A DNA stretch of 64,000 bases from Riptortus pedestris. Its lineage: Eukaryota; Arthropoda; Insecta; Hemiptera; Alydidae. Of this stretch, positions 46,517-57,800 are shown piece after piece. A program made the position numbers and the translations under genes. The notes under the pieces are model-generated. The model was not told the DNA's origin, did no database searches, and was given only the letters and a program-made list of their open reading frames with translations. Positions within the stretch are counted from its first letter, which is position 1. Each line of letters opens with the position of its first letter. The DNA is taken from NCBI GenBank assembly GCA_019009955.1, contig CM032228.1, forward strand, positions 175,457,501 through 175,521,500. Reading direction: 5' to 3'.

Positions 46517-47902
46517 ATTTTTTTTTCAATCAATAGAATGTTTGATAAAATTTGAAATGTTTTCCTCCAAGGATGAAATGTTTAATTTTGACTAAATGAA
46601 CTAAACTGATCAGTTTCCCCAAGCATAGACGGCAGCCATTGTCGATTGAAAGGACCATTAATTAATTGAGACAGTGTATGAGAGGCGATTCGCACTATCC
46701 CGTGATATATAGGCCCTAACATGGTACTAATAGTGGCCAATTTACCATATACAGTTCTCAGTCCTACTATCGACCCCACATCACTCAGCTACTGTCTACC
46801 ACCACACACCGCCGGCTATGAATTCAAATGTGACGTCACTCGGCCCCAGATAAGCTTGATTTATTGCTTCATTTAGTTTCCCCTCGCACCTGTTATTTCT
46901 CCCAAACTTTTCCTTCGTTTCTCTATCTTAACCAGTTATAGCTCAGCTGGCAGATAAAGCGGCAACTTATAATTTGCTATTTTTAGTTTTCTTATGGGGT
47001 ATCGGTCAAAGATTAAACCTACATTAGTGTTCCCCGACATTTGGCAAACCCTGTATTACCTACTTCAGGAATAATATAGCAAAAAAAGGGTTAGCATTAA
47101 AAATTGTGATTATTATTTTTTTTTATTATTATTTATTTAAATGAGTTCCGCAACACCGGCGATTTACTCATAATTCAATTGTGCACAAAAAAGCGGTTAG
47201 CAAAAAAAAAATAGAAAGAAACGGAAAGGAATGAACAATGGTGGTTTTTGATATTGTTCATTGGCATACCAGTTTCATATGAAACAAAAAATATCGTATA
47301 TGGATACATCAGGGTGGTGAAAATAATATAAATGAAAATATCGACGGGAGAAAAGAAAAAAAAAAAAGAATAATAACAAAATAAGAAAAAGAGAAAAACT
47401 AAGAAATGCATAAATGAATAAATAAAAAAAATAAGGAAAAGAGAAAACCAAAACAATGAATAAATGAAAAAAAAAGGGGGAAAGGGAAACCAAAAAATAA
47501 TAATAAAATTAAAGTGTATACACCCTGCTAATGTAGGAAAGAAGTGAAGAGTAGTAAGTAGAAAATTTAGATTATAGTGTGTTGTAAATACTGTATATGT
47601 TGTATATATTGTGTATAACTATAACTTTTAAATTAAAATTTATAAAATTGTCTAAAATAGAAATAATTGAGCACGTAGACAGTGTATTACTAAGCATGGA
47701 GAATACACTATTAGAAGGGAAATAAGGAACAATAGCTCTGTTAGTTATTTCATTTTTTTCCTCTTAATAGGTTATTTTTTTAGATTTTTTATAGAGAAAT
47801 TGAAACATACATTTATTGTACTTATCATTCGATGACGATTTAAAATGCAAGAAAGTTCTGCTATCCACAAAACTGTGAGTAATGAAGTTTAGGTATAGAA
47901 TA
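46517..47902. other. no recognisable gene; tRNA A-box-like site
   Basis: The sequence around 46580-47060 is more complex than the intron average. GTTATAGCTCAGCTGGCAG near 46935 matches a Pol III A box, but no matching B box follows at a normal distance, so no tRNA is called. The part 47170-47520 is an A-rich (T-rich on the minus strand) low-complexity stretch, which explains the Phe-rich minus-strand frames. Confidence 0.45.
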
Positions 47903-48371
47903 CAAAAATGTCCGTCACGCAGGGGCTGCGTAAACTAAACAGATTTCCCATTTGAAGACTTAATATAAAGAAATTTCACGAGAGCCGAACAGTTACGGAA
48001 AGGGCCCAACTAGATTTTGGCGGAAATTCAAGACTAGAACCGAAATTAGCCGATCTCATCTCTTCCGTTATTCACACACACTTAATAAAAATGCAAATAT
48101 CTCGGTTAATATACAAGATAAAGAATAAATGTATAAAACAATAGTTATAGTACATTTAAATTGCAATAAGACAGATTCTATACTCTTTTTCGATCCGACG
48201 TATAGTAACTGAGATATTTCAAATTGTCGAAAATCCTCCCCTCTAACCCCCCCCCCCCCACTGGTCTGATTTCAGCCATTAACGAACTTGATCTTTCTTT
48301 TTATATAAAACGAATAAATATCGAGTATGGTAACGATTAAACAATAATTGCGACCGCTAGAGCGGTAACAG

Positions 48372-48428
<57 letters not shown>
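47903..48428 (-). repeat. HINE-like element, copy 10, left part
   Basis: Begins CAAAAATGTCCGTCACGCAG, carries GGGGCTGCGTAAACTAAAC, a C-tract near 48247-48259 and GCGACCGCTAGAGCGG, and enters a TA array (48374-48424). The copy is then split by Helitron-like element C. Confidence 0.75.
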
Positions 48429-48429
<1 letters not shown>

Positions 48430-49608
48430 CTTAATATATATAAATCTCCTGTCACGATGTTTGTCCGCGATGGACTCCTAAACTACTTAACCGATTTTAA
48501 ATTAAATTGGCACACCGTGAGCAGTCTGGTCCAACTTGAGAGATAGGCTATATTAATTTTCTCTGAGACGAACAGGAGTGGGGGTTATAAGGGAGGCCTG
48601 AAATTAAAAGTCGTGATATTTCGTTTTTTATTGGTTTTTTCGCAAATATGCACATAACAAAAGTTGTTTATTTTGTTATTTAGAGTAACTTTTGTCATAA
48701 ACACTTTCATCGTATTCCGAAGTTTAAATGAGTTATACGCTTATGACTATAGCGGGAGTCAACAATGTTATTTGGGACAAAGACCCAACCGAAATAAATA
48801 AAACTCGGTATGTGTATTAGCACTAACGCTTTCATTATAAGAAGCCATAACAACATTTCTAGGGACGGGCAGGAGTGGGGGTTTTAAGGGAAGCCAGAAA
48901 TTAAAAATAGCGATATTTCGTTTCCTATTGGTTTATCGGCAAATATGAACATAACAAAAGTTGTTTATTTTGCTATTTAGAGTAACTTCTGTTATATACA
49001 CTTTCTTCGTACACCGAATTATAAACGAGATGTACGCTAAAAATTATAGCGGAAGTGAAAAATTTTATTTGGCACAAAAGACTCAACCGAACTAAATAAA
49101 ACACTCAGTATGTGTATTAGCACTAACGCCTTCCTTATAAAAAGCCATACTATTTCTAGGGACAAGCAGGAGTGGGGGTTATAAGGGAGGCCTGAAATTA
49201 ATAATATTGATATTTCGTTTCCTATTGTAGTTTCGGCAAATATGCACATAACAAAAGTTGTTTATTTTGTTATTTAGAGAAATTTGCTCAAGAATTCTTT
49301 TCAATATGAACTACCAGGTACCTCACCTGGAAAAATTAATTCAAATGTATGTTAATATTTAGTCCTTAATAATTCAAATCTATGCATAATGCACAGGAAG
49401 TGGGAAATATGACAATATGGAGGACAGTGAAGTCTTACATCAAAAATTAATTTTATTATTAACAAATCCACAGAAACGACGGGTATTACCCCTAAACACT
49501 GGGACGGGTAAATGTCAAAATATTGTGCAAAATAAAGCCTTGCCAAAGAAATACCATCAACATTCAGCCTGAAATGAATTCCCGAGCGAAGCCGGGTATC
49601 TGAGCTAG
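48429..49608 (+). mobile_element. Helitron-like element C (non-autonomous)
   Basis: This is the cleanest Helitron-type unit in the window. It starts TCTTAATATATATAAATCTC, continues CTGTCACGATGTTTGTCCGC, ends with hairpin CCCGAGCGAAGCCGGG, then TATCTGAGCTAG at 49608. It sits exactly between A (48428) and T (49609). Three internal units of about 297 bp are marked by AGGAGTGGGGG (48574, 48871, 49168). Its 5' tip differs from A and B, but the internal units and 3' end are shared. No RepHel coding. Confidence 0.85.
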
Positions 49609-49610
49609 TT

Positions 49611-49669
<59 letters not shown>

Positions 49670-49785
49670 ACACACACACACTTTTGAACGGACCTCATTT
49701 TCGTTATCTCCTAGATAGGATCGATGGACATTTGAAAAAAATTTCGAAAAACACGTCGTGAGTAGGACCTCAATAGCTCATTTTC
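49609..49785 (-). repeat. HINE-like element, copy 10, right part
   Basis: Resumes the element split by Helitron C: TA then CA microsatellite (49611-49680), GAACGGACCTCATTTTCGTT, GATCGATGGACATTTGAA and CCTCAATAGCTCATTTTCGC. The terminal palindrome is lost, so the right edge is truncated. Confidence 0.7.
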
Positions 49786-50039
49786 GCAGGGCCACGCCAT
49801 CTGATGTACCACTTCACATATCTACCAATTCTACTGACTATACCTCTTTATAAATCCAGAAAACCTATTGTGATCAACCATTTTTTCTATAATTGGTTAC
49901 AATAACTAAATAAAGGAAAGCTATTATGCCATATTCTTTAAATGACTTTCGTTTTCTTAATGTTTAGTTAGATGCATTCACAAATTCCTTTTGAATTGTT
50001 AATTCGACCGTCTATTGTATTAAAAGTTGAATGTGTTAT
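49786..50039. other. no recognisable gene
   Basis: Short AT-rich spacer between two HINE-like copies. Confidence 0.5.
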
Positions 50040-50508
50040 TAAAAAGTCCGTCACGCAGGGGCTGCGTAAACTAAGCAGATTTCCCACGTGAAGTTTTATA
50101 ATAGAGAAATTTCAGAATAGAGAGTCAAACAGTTACGGGAAGGGCCCGAACTAGCTCATGACGGAAACTCACGACTAGACCCGAAGTTAGCCGATCTCAT
50201 CTCAGAAGCTGAAAACAGAAAAATGCATATATCTCGGTTAATATTCAAGATACAGAATAAATGTATATAACATTATTTATAGTACATTTAATTTGCAATA
50301 AGATTGATTCTATATAATATTTCGATCCGACTTATAGTAACGGAGATATTTCGAATTGTCGAAAATCCTCCCCTTTAAACCCCCCCCCTCCCACTGATTC
50401 GATTTCAGCCATTAACGAACTTGATCTTTATTTTTGCATAAAACGTTTAAATATCGAGTTTGGTAATAATCAAACGAAAATTGCGACCGCTAGAGCGTTA
50501 ACAGACAA

Positions 50509-50580
<72 letters not shown>

Positions 50581-50783
50581 GTGCTGATGTTTTCGACCAG
50601 GTTGTATTTATATGTGGTGTGTTGTTCTTTTCGGAGCTTTGGTCAATGTTGGTGAAATGAATCTTAGTTTATGCCAATATTTCACCCAATAATAAGAGAA
50701 AATAAAAATTCTCGAAATATTGGCAGAAACTAAGTTTCATTTCACCAACATCGAGCAAAGCTTTGAAATGAACAACACACCAC

Positions 50784-50876
<93 letters not shown>

Positions 50877-51003
50877 TAATTTTGAACGGACCTCATTTTC
50901 GTCATCTCCTGGGTAGGATCGATGGACATTTGAAGATATTTTTCGAAACTCGCGTCATGAGTACGACCTCAATAGCTGATTTCCCTTAAGGGAAATCTGC
51001 TAA
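50040..51003 (-). repeat. HINE-like element, copy 11, with foldback insert
   Basis: Complete at both ends: AAAAAGTCCGTCACGCAGG with the GGGGCTGCGTAAAC hairpin on the left, and GATTTCCCTTAAGGGAAATC then TGCTAAT on the right. The central TA array is split into two parts (50509-50576 and 50784-50828) by a foldback sequence, and is followed by about a dozen GATA units (50829-50876). Confidence 0.8.
50609..50789. mobile_element. foldback (inverted-repeat) insert in TA array
   Basis: Two arms of about 76 bases, 50609-50684 and 50714-50789, are near-perfect inverted copies (TATGTGGTGTGTTGTTC against GAACAACACACCACATA; CCAATATTTC against GAAATATTGG). The spacer is about 29 bases. It encodes nothing. 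It could be a MITE or a doubled pseudo-LTR piece. Confidence 0.7.
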
Positions 51004-52873
51004 TACTACATCAACAAAAATTAAAAGTCGTAATCTCGCAGCATGAACGATTAAATCAGTTAAATAGTTCAATGCTGTTTAAACGCCATAAATTTTATAC
51101 TCTAATAAAGGATGATGAATGATGAAACAAATAGAATGGGATAAACGAAAACTTACAACAGATGCTGAAGATGGTCTCAATCAAGTGCTTCAGCACGGCA
51201 CACTCGCCTTGTGGATTGATGTTATTAGATGCTCTCTTCATCTTACATCAGTTTCTCACTTTCTTTTCCTCAGTGAAGAGATCTTAATAATTATCTTCCT
51301 TTTGGTATATGTGTGAGGAGCTCGGTGTCGTGAGGGAAATTTGATAATCTGAATAGGATAGCTAACCATTGCTTTTAGGAAAAGACAAACACTTGAAGCT
51401 CTCGCACTCCGGTGGAGACCTCCTTTGAAAGATTATGAAGATCACTCCTATAGATCGGGTTATTAATATTTCACGCATGAAGTCAGTTACTTGGGTTCAA
51501 TTGCACACAAAAGAATTACTAGATCAAAGAGACTTATTTCCGACTACTCAGTTCTAAGCATCTACTCAAAGGTTTATAATAAATACCAATAATCAAACAA
51601 GACTACCAAACTTCAATTATGAATGTTGCAAAACAACAGTCTTACATAATAGCAAACTTAAGATGTAAGCCCAAGTATTTCTTGTTACCCTCAGCCTTCG
51701 AATTGTGAAATGTAATACATTCAGAATCATTTTACACATTGAATCAATATTACGAAAAAAAAACTCCAATTTTTAAAAGGATCAGGGAGGTTGAAAGCCC
51801 GACCATATGGGTCGCTAGACTGTTGTTTCATAAGAGTTTTACTCTCAATAAAGAGGCTGAAGTTTCTCTAAAATCATGAATAGGATCCCTTTTAAATAGA
51901 AATGCTGATCCATTTCGCTAGACTAAATTATCAGGCTTCTCGAATAACCTAGCTAATCCCTTAAGTGCTCCAGAAAATCCCTCTTCCTTATCTCATTCCG
52001 CATTTTAATGCAAAACTTTAAAGCTAACTCACAAAACCACTTTTAAACAAAAATACTTATTGATACTCTGTAGAACCCGAGCCTATGAAGGGCCAAGGAC
52101 AGCCACATATAATGTTCGGAAGCCTACCTTCATCCATCTCAGTTTTTATTTTCCTCCATTTTTATTAGTGTTGCCTCCGACAAAACCCTTATAGTCTCAC
52201 CGCTGAATATTTCAATCCTGTTAGCAAGCGGACATAAATTCATTGATAGCTATTCATTCTCGGTGATAATAATGACGTCACTAAAGTTCATCTTACCCTC
52301 CAATGGTGCACCTTCTTGAGAGGGAAGGCTTTATATCCAAGACCAAGTATTGCATATACACCTTCATAAATCCCTCAATGAATACACTGTACAAATAAAT
52401 GATATTAACTTTTTCTGTAATCGTTGAATAATGGTAACATTACTAAACTGAAATGAGAGAAGAAAGTGATCACTTTCTTCACATGTGAAGAAAGTGAATT
52501 GCCTTCTTAATTAGTAATAAGTATAAATTAAAAAATAATTTGAAGTTGGAAATTAAATGCTTTTAAATGTTTCTTAACATTGTAAGAATTTATTTTAACA
52601 AAATAAATTGAAATGTGAATGAATTATTGGTGGAAATAATCAATATATTTTAAAATTTAAATATAATAATAATTACCTTCCTTGTTTATAACCTGCACTT
52701 GTTTATAACTGCACTACTTCACAATCATCACTAGTTGTTTTATAACTATGCTTATAACCTTTCACAACCATGCTTCTAACCTACCAACAACATAATCTTC
52801 ACAACATCCTAATTTTGTTCATATTCTGGTTAGATCTGATCATGTATTACACGATTACAGAAAAAAAATTAAT
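51004..52873. other. no recognisable gene; one hairpin
   Basis: Unannotated intronic DNA. A 26-base perfect palindrome (two 13-base arms, CACTTTCTTCACA and its mirror) lies at 52471-52496. Confidence 0.5.
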
Positions 52874-52993
52874 ATTACACTCGTGACGAAAGTAGAATTT
52901 ACAACTCTCGTGAAATTACCACACTCGCTTCGCTCGTGTGGGTAAACGTTTCACTCGAGTTGTAAAATGATCTACTTTCGTCACTCGTATAAT
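52874..52993. mobile_element. 120-bp foldback element
   Basis: The whole unit is close to one long palindrome. ATTACACTCGTGACGAAAGT at the left mirrors ACTTTCGTCACTCGTATAAT at the right, and the centre is CCACACTCGCTTCGCTCGTG. Arms are about 55-60 bases, with a few mismatches. It encodes nothing, and its form suggests a small MITE. Confidence 0.7.
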
Positions 52994-54062
52994 AAATAAC
53001 TATTTTAAATCTCAAAAGGCCTCAGATATGGATAACTTATGATCTCATTTTCGTCCCAGTTAGTCCATAAGTAGAATATGTCATTGTATGCAACATCAAA
53101 TCAATAAAAAGGCAGTTTTGTGATCAGTGCTTTCTAAATTCCAAAGTAATAAAAAATAAACTTCGTATCCTTGGATTTATCATTTCTTGTTCGAATTAAC
53201 ATTCAACATTTGCCTGCATTTTCAACGACGTTGTGCCTATTATTGGACTGGAGATTACTCCACATTCGTGAAACTCCTGCGTCTTTTATATTCACTTTGA
53301 ATATTAACAAAAGCCCCCGAAATGGAGTTTTCTTGTACAGCAATATCTCTAATTTAATTGTATTAACTAGGGCTCCTAAAAGTGTTTAAAAGTTATCTAT
53401 ATTTGTTTTCTGTAAAAATCGAAAAAAAAATGTAGCTTCAAAATCAAAAGTAGTCATTCATTTATGATCATTCACTCAATCCGATCATTCAAATGTGATT
53501 GTTCTTCAGTATTTTTTGTTAAACTCGTAATAGTATTCTCGGCAAACTGAAGGATTTACAAGCAGGACGGAGAGTTAATAAACTCAGCACTTAGCGACAT
53601 TACACGCGCTCGCGAGTCATTGCCAATTAAGAACATCGCTTGTCAGACATCTTCACGATCAACTCCTTTTAGGCATACTTAACTCAAACTGACAAAATGA
53701 ACTACTAAAACAAAGTATGATCTAGTGAGGACCACCCACGCTCTAAGAACAATCCGATTTAATTGCATATGCAGGAATATAGATTAAACCAATAGGGAAA
53801 GTTTTTGTTCAAGTCTAAGCATTCGGTCTCTGCTTAGACCTACCTGCAGACGTCGTGGAGTGTACGACTTTCAACGTTTTAGTCTGAACTATGTGTCATT
53901 TGACTTGCTACTACCAACGGGTTCTTGATTGTGTACTGTTTCAGCTGACCCAGAAATCTCCAGATGTTCCTTATTTGCTGAAAAATACACTGAGGTATTC
54001 TCAGAGTCTGTAGGCAGTAAAATTACTTAAATTATTGAGTCTAGATACACTTCCCAAAACAT
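52994..54062. other. no recognisable gene
   Basis: Includes the presumed 5' portion of the gypsy remnant after about 53900, but no domain could be read there. The 72-codon frame at 53171-53389 has no motif. Confidence 0.45.
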
Positions 54063-55660
54063 GTAAGTTGCAGGCGGTGCCTTACACTCTCAGGCCTGCC
54101 GTTGAGAAACAAATTAACAGACTAATCAAATAGAGAATTTTAGAGCCCATCGACCTCATTAAGAACTCCTTGAGCAATTCCCATCGTAGTGGTCTTTAAG
54201 CCCATCGGAAAAATCAGGATCAAAATCAGGTGATTTAAAACCGATAATTAATCCCTACATTAGAACCACTAAGCATCCCACACCTAGATGTAAAGACTAT
54301 TACCAAGCTATAGGGTGGCATAGAGTTCACGACAACTGACCTATAGGACACATATTTTCAGCTTGATTTTGAATAAAAGTCAAAAGATAGCATAATTATT
54401 GCTTCACCATTTGTAGTTTTCCGGTAAACTCGGATATCTTTTGGGATTGGATCGGCGCCAGGCATATTTCAAAATAAGGACGAACAAGCGTTAATGGGAC
54501 TGGAAGAGATGGCAGCATTTTCAAATGACAATTTAAGAAATCTTGAAGAGGCTTTATTATTACACTAATTGTAAATTCCTTAGGAAATCAATCACACATT
54601 TAGGTCATAAAACTGATGCAGTAGGAATGCACTCTGCTGCCGACGATATAAAGACTCTTTAAAGCATGCCTGTAAATTCACGCGACCTTCGAATATTTCT
54701 AGGTGTTACGAACTATAACCAGAAGTTCAAACCAAATTTCAGGGAATTGCCACTCTCCTACTTCGGCTTGTTGAGAAGCATAAAGACACCCTTACGTCAT
54801 CGGACACCTTGGGTCAGTATGATTCAAATTTGCTCGGGATCGCCTTAGACTCGGGTGCCAGCAACAAAGGTCTGAGCTGCGAAAAGCAGCTCCGTGCGTC
54901 AGGTAGCTTTTGCTACTCCTGTTTTACAGACGTCAGAAAAGAGGTATTCCGTTCTCGAAAAGGAAGTTTAGAGAATATTATGGGCAGTAACGAAATTTTA
55001 TTATCGGTGGTTTTATTTCATATTTTCAGCATATAAGCCGAATGTTCACACTCTAGGTGAAAATGGCGAACAACCCAGGATTACCGTCTAGCATGGTGGG
55101 TAGTTTTTGATAACCAAAACCAATGTTAAATCTCAAGCACCAGCTGACTACCTCTTATAATCTCTATTGATGATGTAAGTCCTAAAGATGCATTCGGTAA
55201 TCAAATTCAAAAGTTGACGATAACAAATTACCTGGAAGTAACTTTGATGCAGCATTTCCTTTGATTAATCGATTAAAAAAGTTATGCCATACTTTCGAAC
55301 CTGTTGTCATGAAAAAAAATCTTCTTCTTAGAGACGTTCAGTTCTATTATGACAAGCGAGAAGAACGTTAAGTTGAAGACAGTGTCCTCCTGTTGAAGGG
55401 GCAATTTGTGGTCCCTCACGCCCTGTCGACCATCATCTTAAATATTTTTCATGAGAGGCATTGCCAGTATGCGTTCACTTGCTAGTTGTGATGAATGGTG
55501 TCCTCATATGGATTCGCAAATTGAGCTTTTCGTTAAAGTTTGTGACAAATGCGAAAAGCTAAAGAAGAAAAATTTAAAATTACTTCTATTTTCTTGTACT
55601 ATTCTGCATGAAGTCTGGTTCTGGACTCATATTCATTGCAGTGGAATACTAGTTGTTTGA
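54063..55660 (+). pseudogene. Ty3/gypsy pol remnant (RT, RNase H, integrase)
   Basis: Three parts of a gypsy-type polyprotein are readable in shifting frames. Reverse transcriptase: KLQAVPYTLRPAVEKQINRL, RILEPIDLIKN, then YFQLDFE and FGIGSAPGIFQ. The segment that should hold the catalytic YxDD box appears deleted near 54500-54530. The connection is PVNSRDLRIFLGVTNYNQKF at about 54669. RNase H traces follow at 54830-55060, then the integrase zinc-binding end (WCPHMDSQIELFVKVCDKCE at about 55500). Many stops are present. I found no LTRs, primer-binding site or gag. Confidence 0.75.
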
Positions 55661-56502
55661 GGTGGATTTGATGGAAAATGGTGTATTACTCCTGATCCAA
55701 CTTAGTCTTTAGGCTATATTAATGTTCTTCTTATGTTTACGAATATTTTAACGTTTATTTTAATAATGGAAGGATTTGAAGTGAGGAGAAACTATTATTG
55801 TTACAGAAGAAATTATACAATTTTCAGATTATGCACAGATTTGTGTTAGCCGTATTATGGCGGGAATGTACAGATAAAATTATTATCCCTTCTACCCTAT
55901 CCCTCCTTAACTCAAATCATTACATATGATTTTATGCTTATACTGTTAGTAATGTAATGATATTCTCAGAAATATGAATTTGTTTAATTCTCATAAATAA
56001 ATAATTTAAAATAGTGGATACTGTGGGAGTGAAAGTGCTGGGGAGGTTTTCCCAGTTATTTCTGGTATTTATTAACACTGCTCCTTTAATATATTTACTG
56101 AACATACTGTGTAACATTACGAATATAAATTTTACACCACAGAGGATTGGGGGTTAGAGGAAGTGTAGAAGAAAAACGGCAAGACAAACTCGTTTTAAAA
56201 AATAATTGCTAAGTTTACAAATAAATAGGGGGAGTGAGTGTTTGTATATGCTATGCAGAGGAGTCGTCCTCACCTTTTTCCTTTAATACAATCTCAAATC
56301 TTGATTATGCTTCCTTGAATAAATATCTACTTATGAAGGTTGGCTATTTATTTGAGTCCTAATCTACTTCAGCCAGTATTTTTATTATTATAGTTATGAA
56401 GTGATAAACGCTAAACTGAGTACATTAGTAATGTGAATTATTGTCTAAGAAAAATAATTGATATCCTCATATTATAAAAGATTGTGTTACTATTTGTTTC
56501 AG
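55661..56502. other. no recognisable gene; end of giant intron
   Basis: AT-rich. Positions about 55700-55730 match the Helitron-like internal sequence CAACTTAGNCTTTAGGCTAT, a scrap joined directly to the gypsy remnant. The end of this stretch is the acceptor of the terminal exon. Confidence 0.5.
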
Positions 56503-56562
56503 ACTAAGGCGCACCTGGACATCCTCGCTGATGCACTATTAAGGTGGGCAAGGGGCCGCTAG
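56503..56562 (+). CDS. terminal exon of LDLa-domain protein
   Basis: An acceptor with a T-rich tract (TATTTGTTTCAG ending at 56502) is followed by 19 codons reading TKAHLDILADALLRWARGR and then TAG (56560-56562). It is GC-richer than its surroundings and in phase 0, the same phase in which the LDLa exon at 19433 ends. Joined, they give FYKT followed by TKAHLD without a frame problem. The tail is predicted to be a short amphipathic helix with a basic end. Its regular codon structure in very AT-rich DNA, the splice site and the phase match support a real exon. Recognition of the tail also rests on memory of similar arthropod LDLa proteins, which I cannot verify here. Confidence 0.75.
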   Translation, partial: TKAHLDILADALLRWARGR

Positions 56563-57800
56563 CCCATCGTCCTCCTCCTCACCTTGTACATACGTCGTAC
56601 AGCCCGACAACTTCGTGCAATTTTGTAAAATATATATTATATACTGAATGATGGAAGGACACTCCCTGTACACACACATACATGAGTCATGTAAATGTGT
56701 GTGTACAGGGAAATTAATAGAATTAGATTAAAAATAGTTGTGGCCGGCAACAAACCCTGACCTCCGATGGGAGAGAAGGACAGTAGCTCGATTGTCAGTG
56801 GAAACCCGACTGAGACTCACGATTAATAATATGTATGTATAAAGAAAAAAAAATACAAAAAAAAGAGCAAAAAAATAAAATGTAGAAAAAAAAGAAAATT
56901 CGAATATTTTGTTAATTATTTTTGTTATTTATCTCTGTTATATGTTCTGATTGTATTCTTTATCTGAACTGAAGTGTTGTGTTCATAAAAGGGTTAAGAA
57001 AAATAAGAAAACTATCTTTAAAATATGAGAATAAAAATAGAAATAGCATGCTGTCACCTATGGTGGTAGTGCCTTACGGGGGCGGAGTGGGATGGATGCC
57101 AGAGAAAATAAAATATTCCCATAGATGAAAGTCGAGTGTGTGGCTGGATGACTTCTAGATGATGTAAGCTTTCCAATGCATGAAATGTAGCTAGCTGTTA
57201 TGTGTCCCCAGTGCTTGTTAGTCGCTTTTAGTAGTGATCTAGGAGCACAGCCCCACACTAGACTACAGAGGGGGGGCACGGAGCCGAGATTTCGGTTGCT
57301 GAGCCACCGTGCTCTCCCAATCTCCGACTCAGGCCTAAGAGTTCTCCATAGGCTAGATCTCACACCGCCCCCCGCTCTCACTTCAATATTATCTCAATAT
57401 AAACAACCTAAATAGAAAAACAAATGTTTGAAGTAATATCAAAATAAAATATCGGCCTCCATGTTATGTTTCCTCAAACAGAGCCCACATCCAAACCCGA
57501 CTAAAAAATTAATTGATTATATATATTTTTGTAATTACCTATAACCCAAACCTGTAGTTGCCCCCGTCCTTAGTGCATTTACAATCGAGCAGAATGGTTC
57601 CTATGAACTGAAATAATTGAATTACTATATGAACTTTAATTGTCCTAAACTCGTTATTTAGTCACATATTATATGCGTATATACATATATTACTATTGGT
57701 GTTTTAATCATTGGTTATATTATATTTGAAATGTTTGTCGGTTTTGTCATTGTTTTCAATTTTCATTATATATGATAGAAAAATAAATAAAAAAAAAATT
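56563..57800 (+). other. candidate 3' UTR of the LDLa gene
   Basis: Begins directly after the stop codon. It contains a strong hairpin (56663-56711), a GC-richer island at about 57050-57410 and several AATAAA sites (for example near 57110 and 57780). The end of the transcript cannot be fixed from sequence. Confidence 0.4.
56663..56711 (+). promoter_or_regulatory. 3' UTR hairpin, 17-bp perfect stem
   Basis: TCCCTGTACACACACAT and ATGTGTGTGTACAGGGA form a perfect 17-bp stem. The loop can itself pair as ACATGA with TCATGT. It starts 100 bases after the stop codon of the terminal exon. It could be an RNA regulatory structure or a pre-miRNA-like fold. No function is assigned. Confidence 0.5.

Larger units (their letters stand above)
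19600..56502 (+). other. giant intron between LDLa exon and terminal exon
   Basis: This is inferred from matching splice phases: donor GTAATT at 19600 and acceptor TTTGTTTCAG at 56493-56502, both phase 0. At 36.9 kb it holds nearly all the transposons listed between these coordinates. Small additional exons inside it cannot be excluded. The direct junction nevertheless gives a smooth conserved-looking peptide across FYKT and TKAHLD. Confidence 0.6.

Noticed and set aside
46934..47020. Possible tRNA gene (A-box match TAGCTCAGCTGG)
   Set aside because: No B box at the proper distance and no plausible cloverleaf by eye.
47175..47493. Phe-rich minus-strand frames
   Set aside because: They arise from an A-rich low-complexity stretch read on the other strand.
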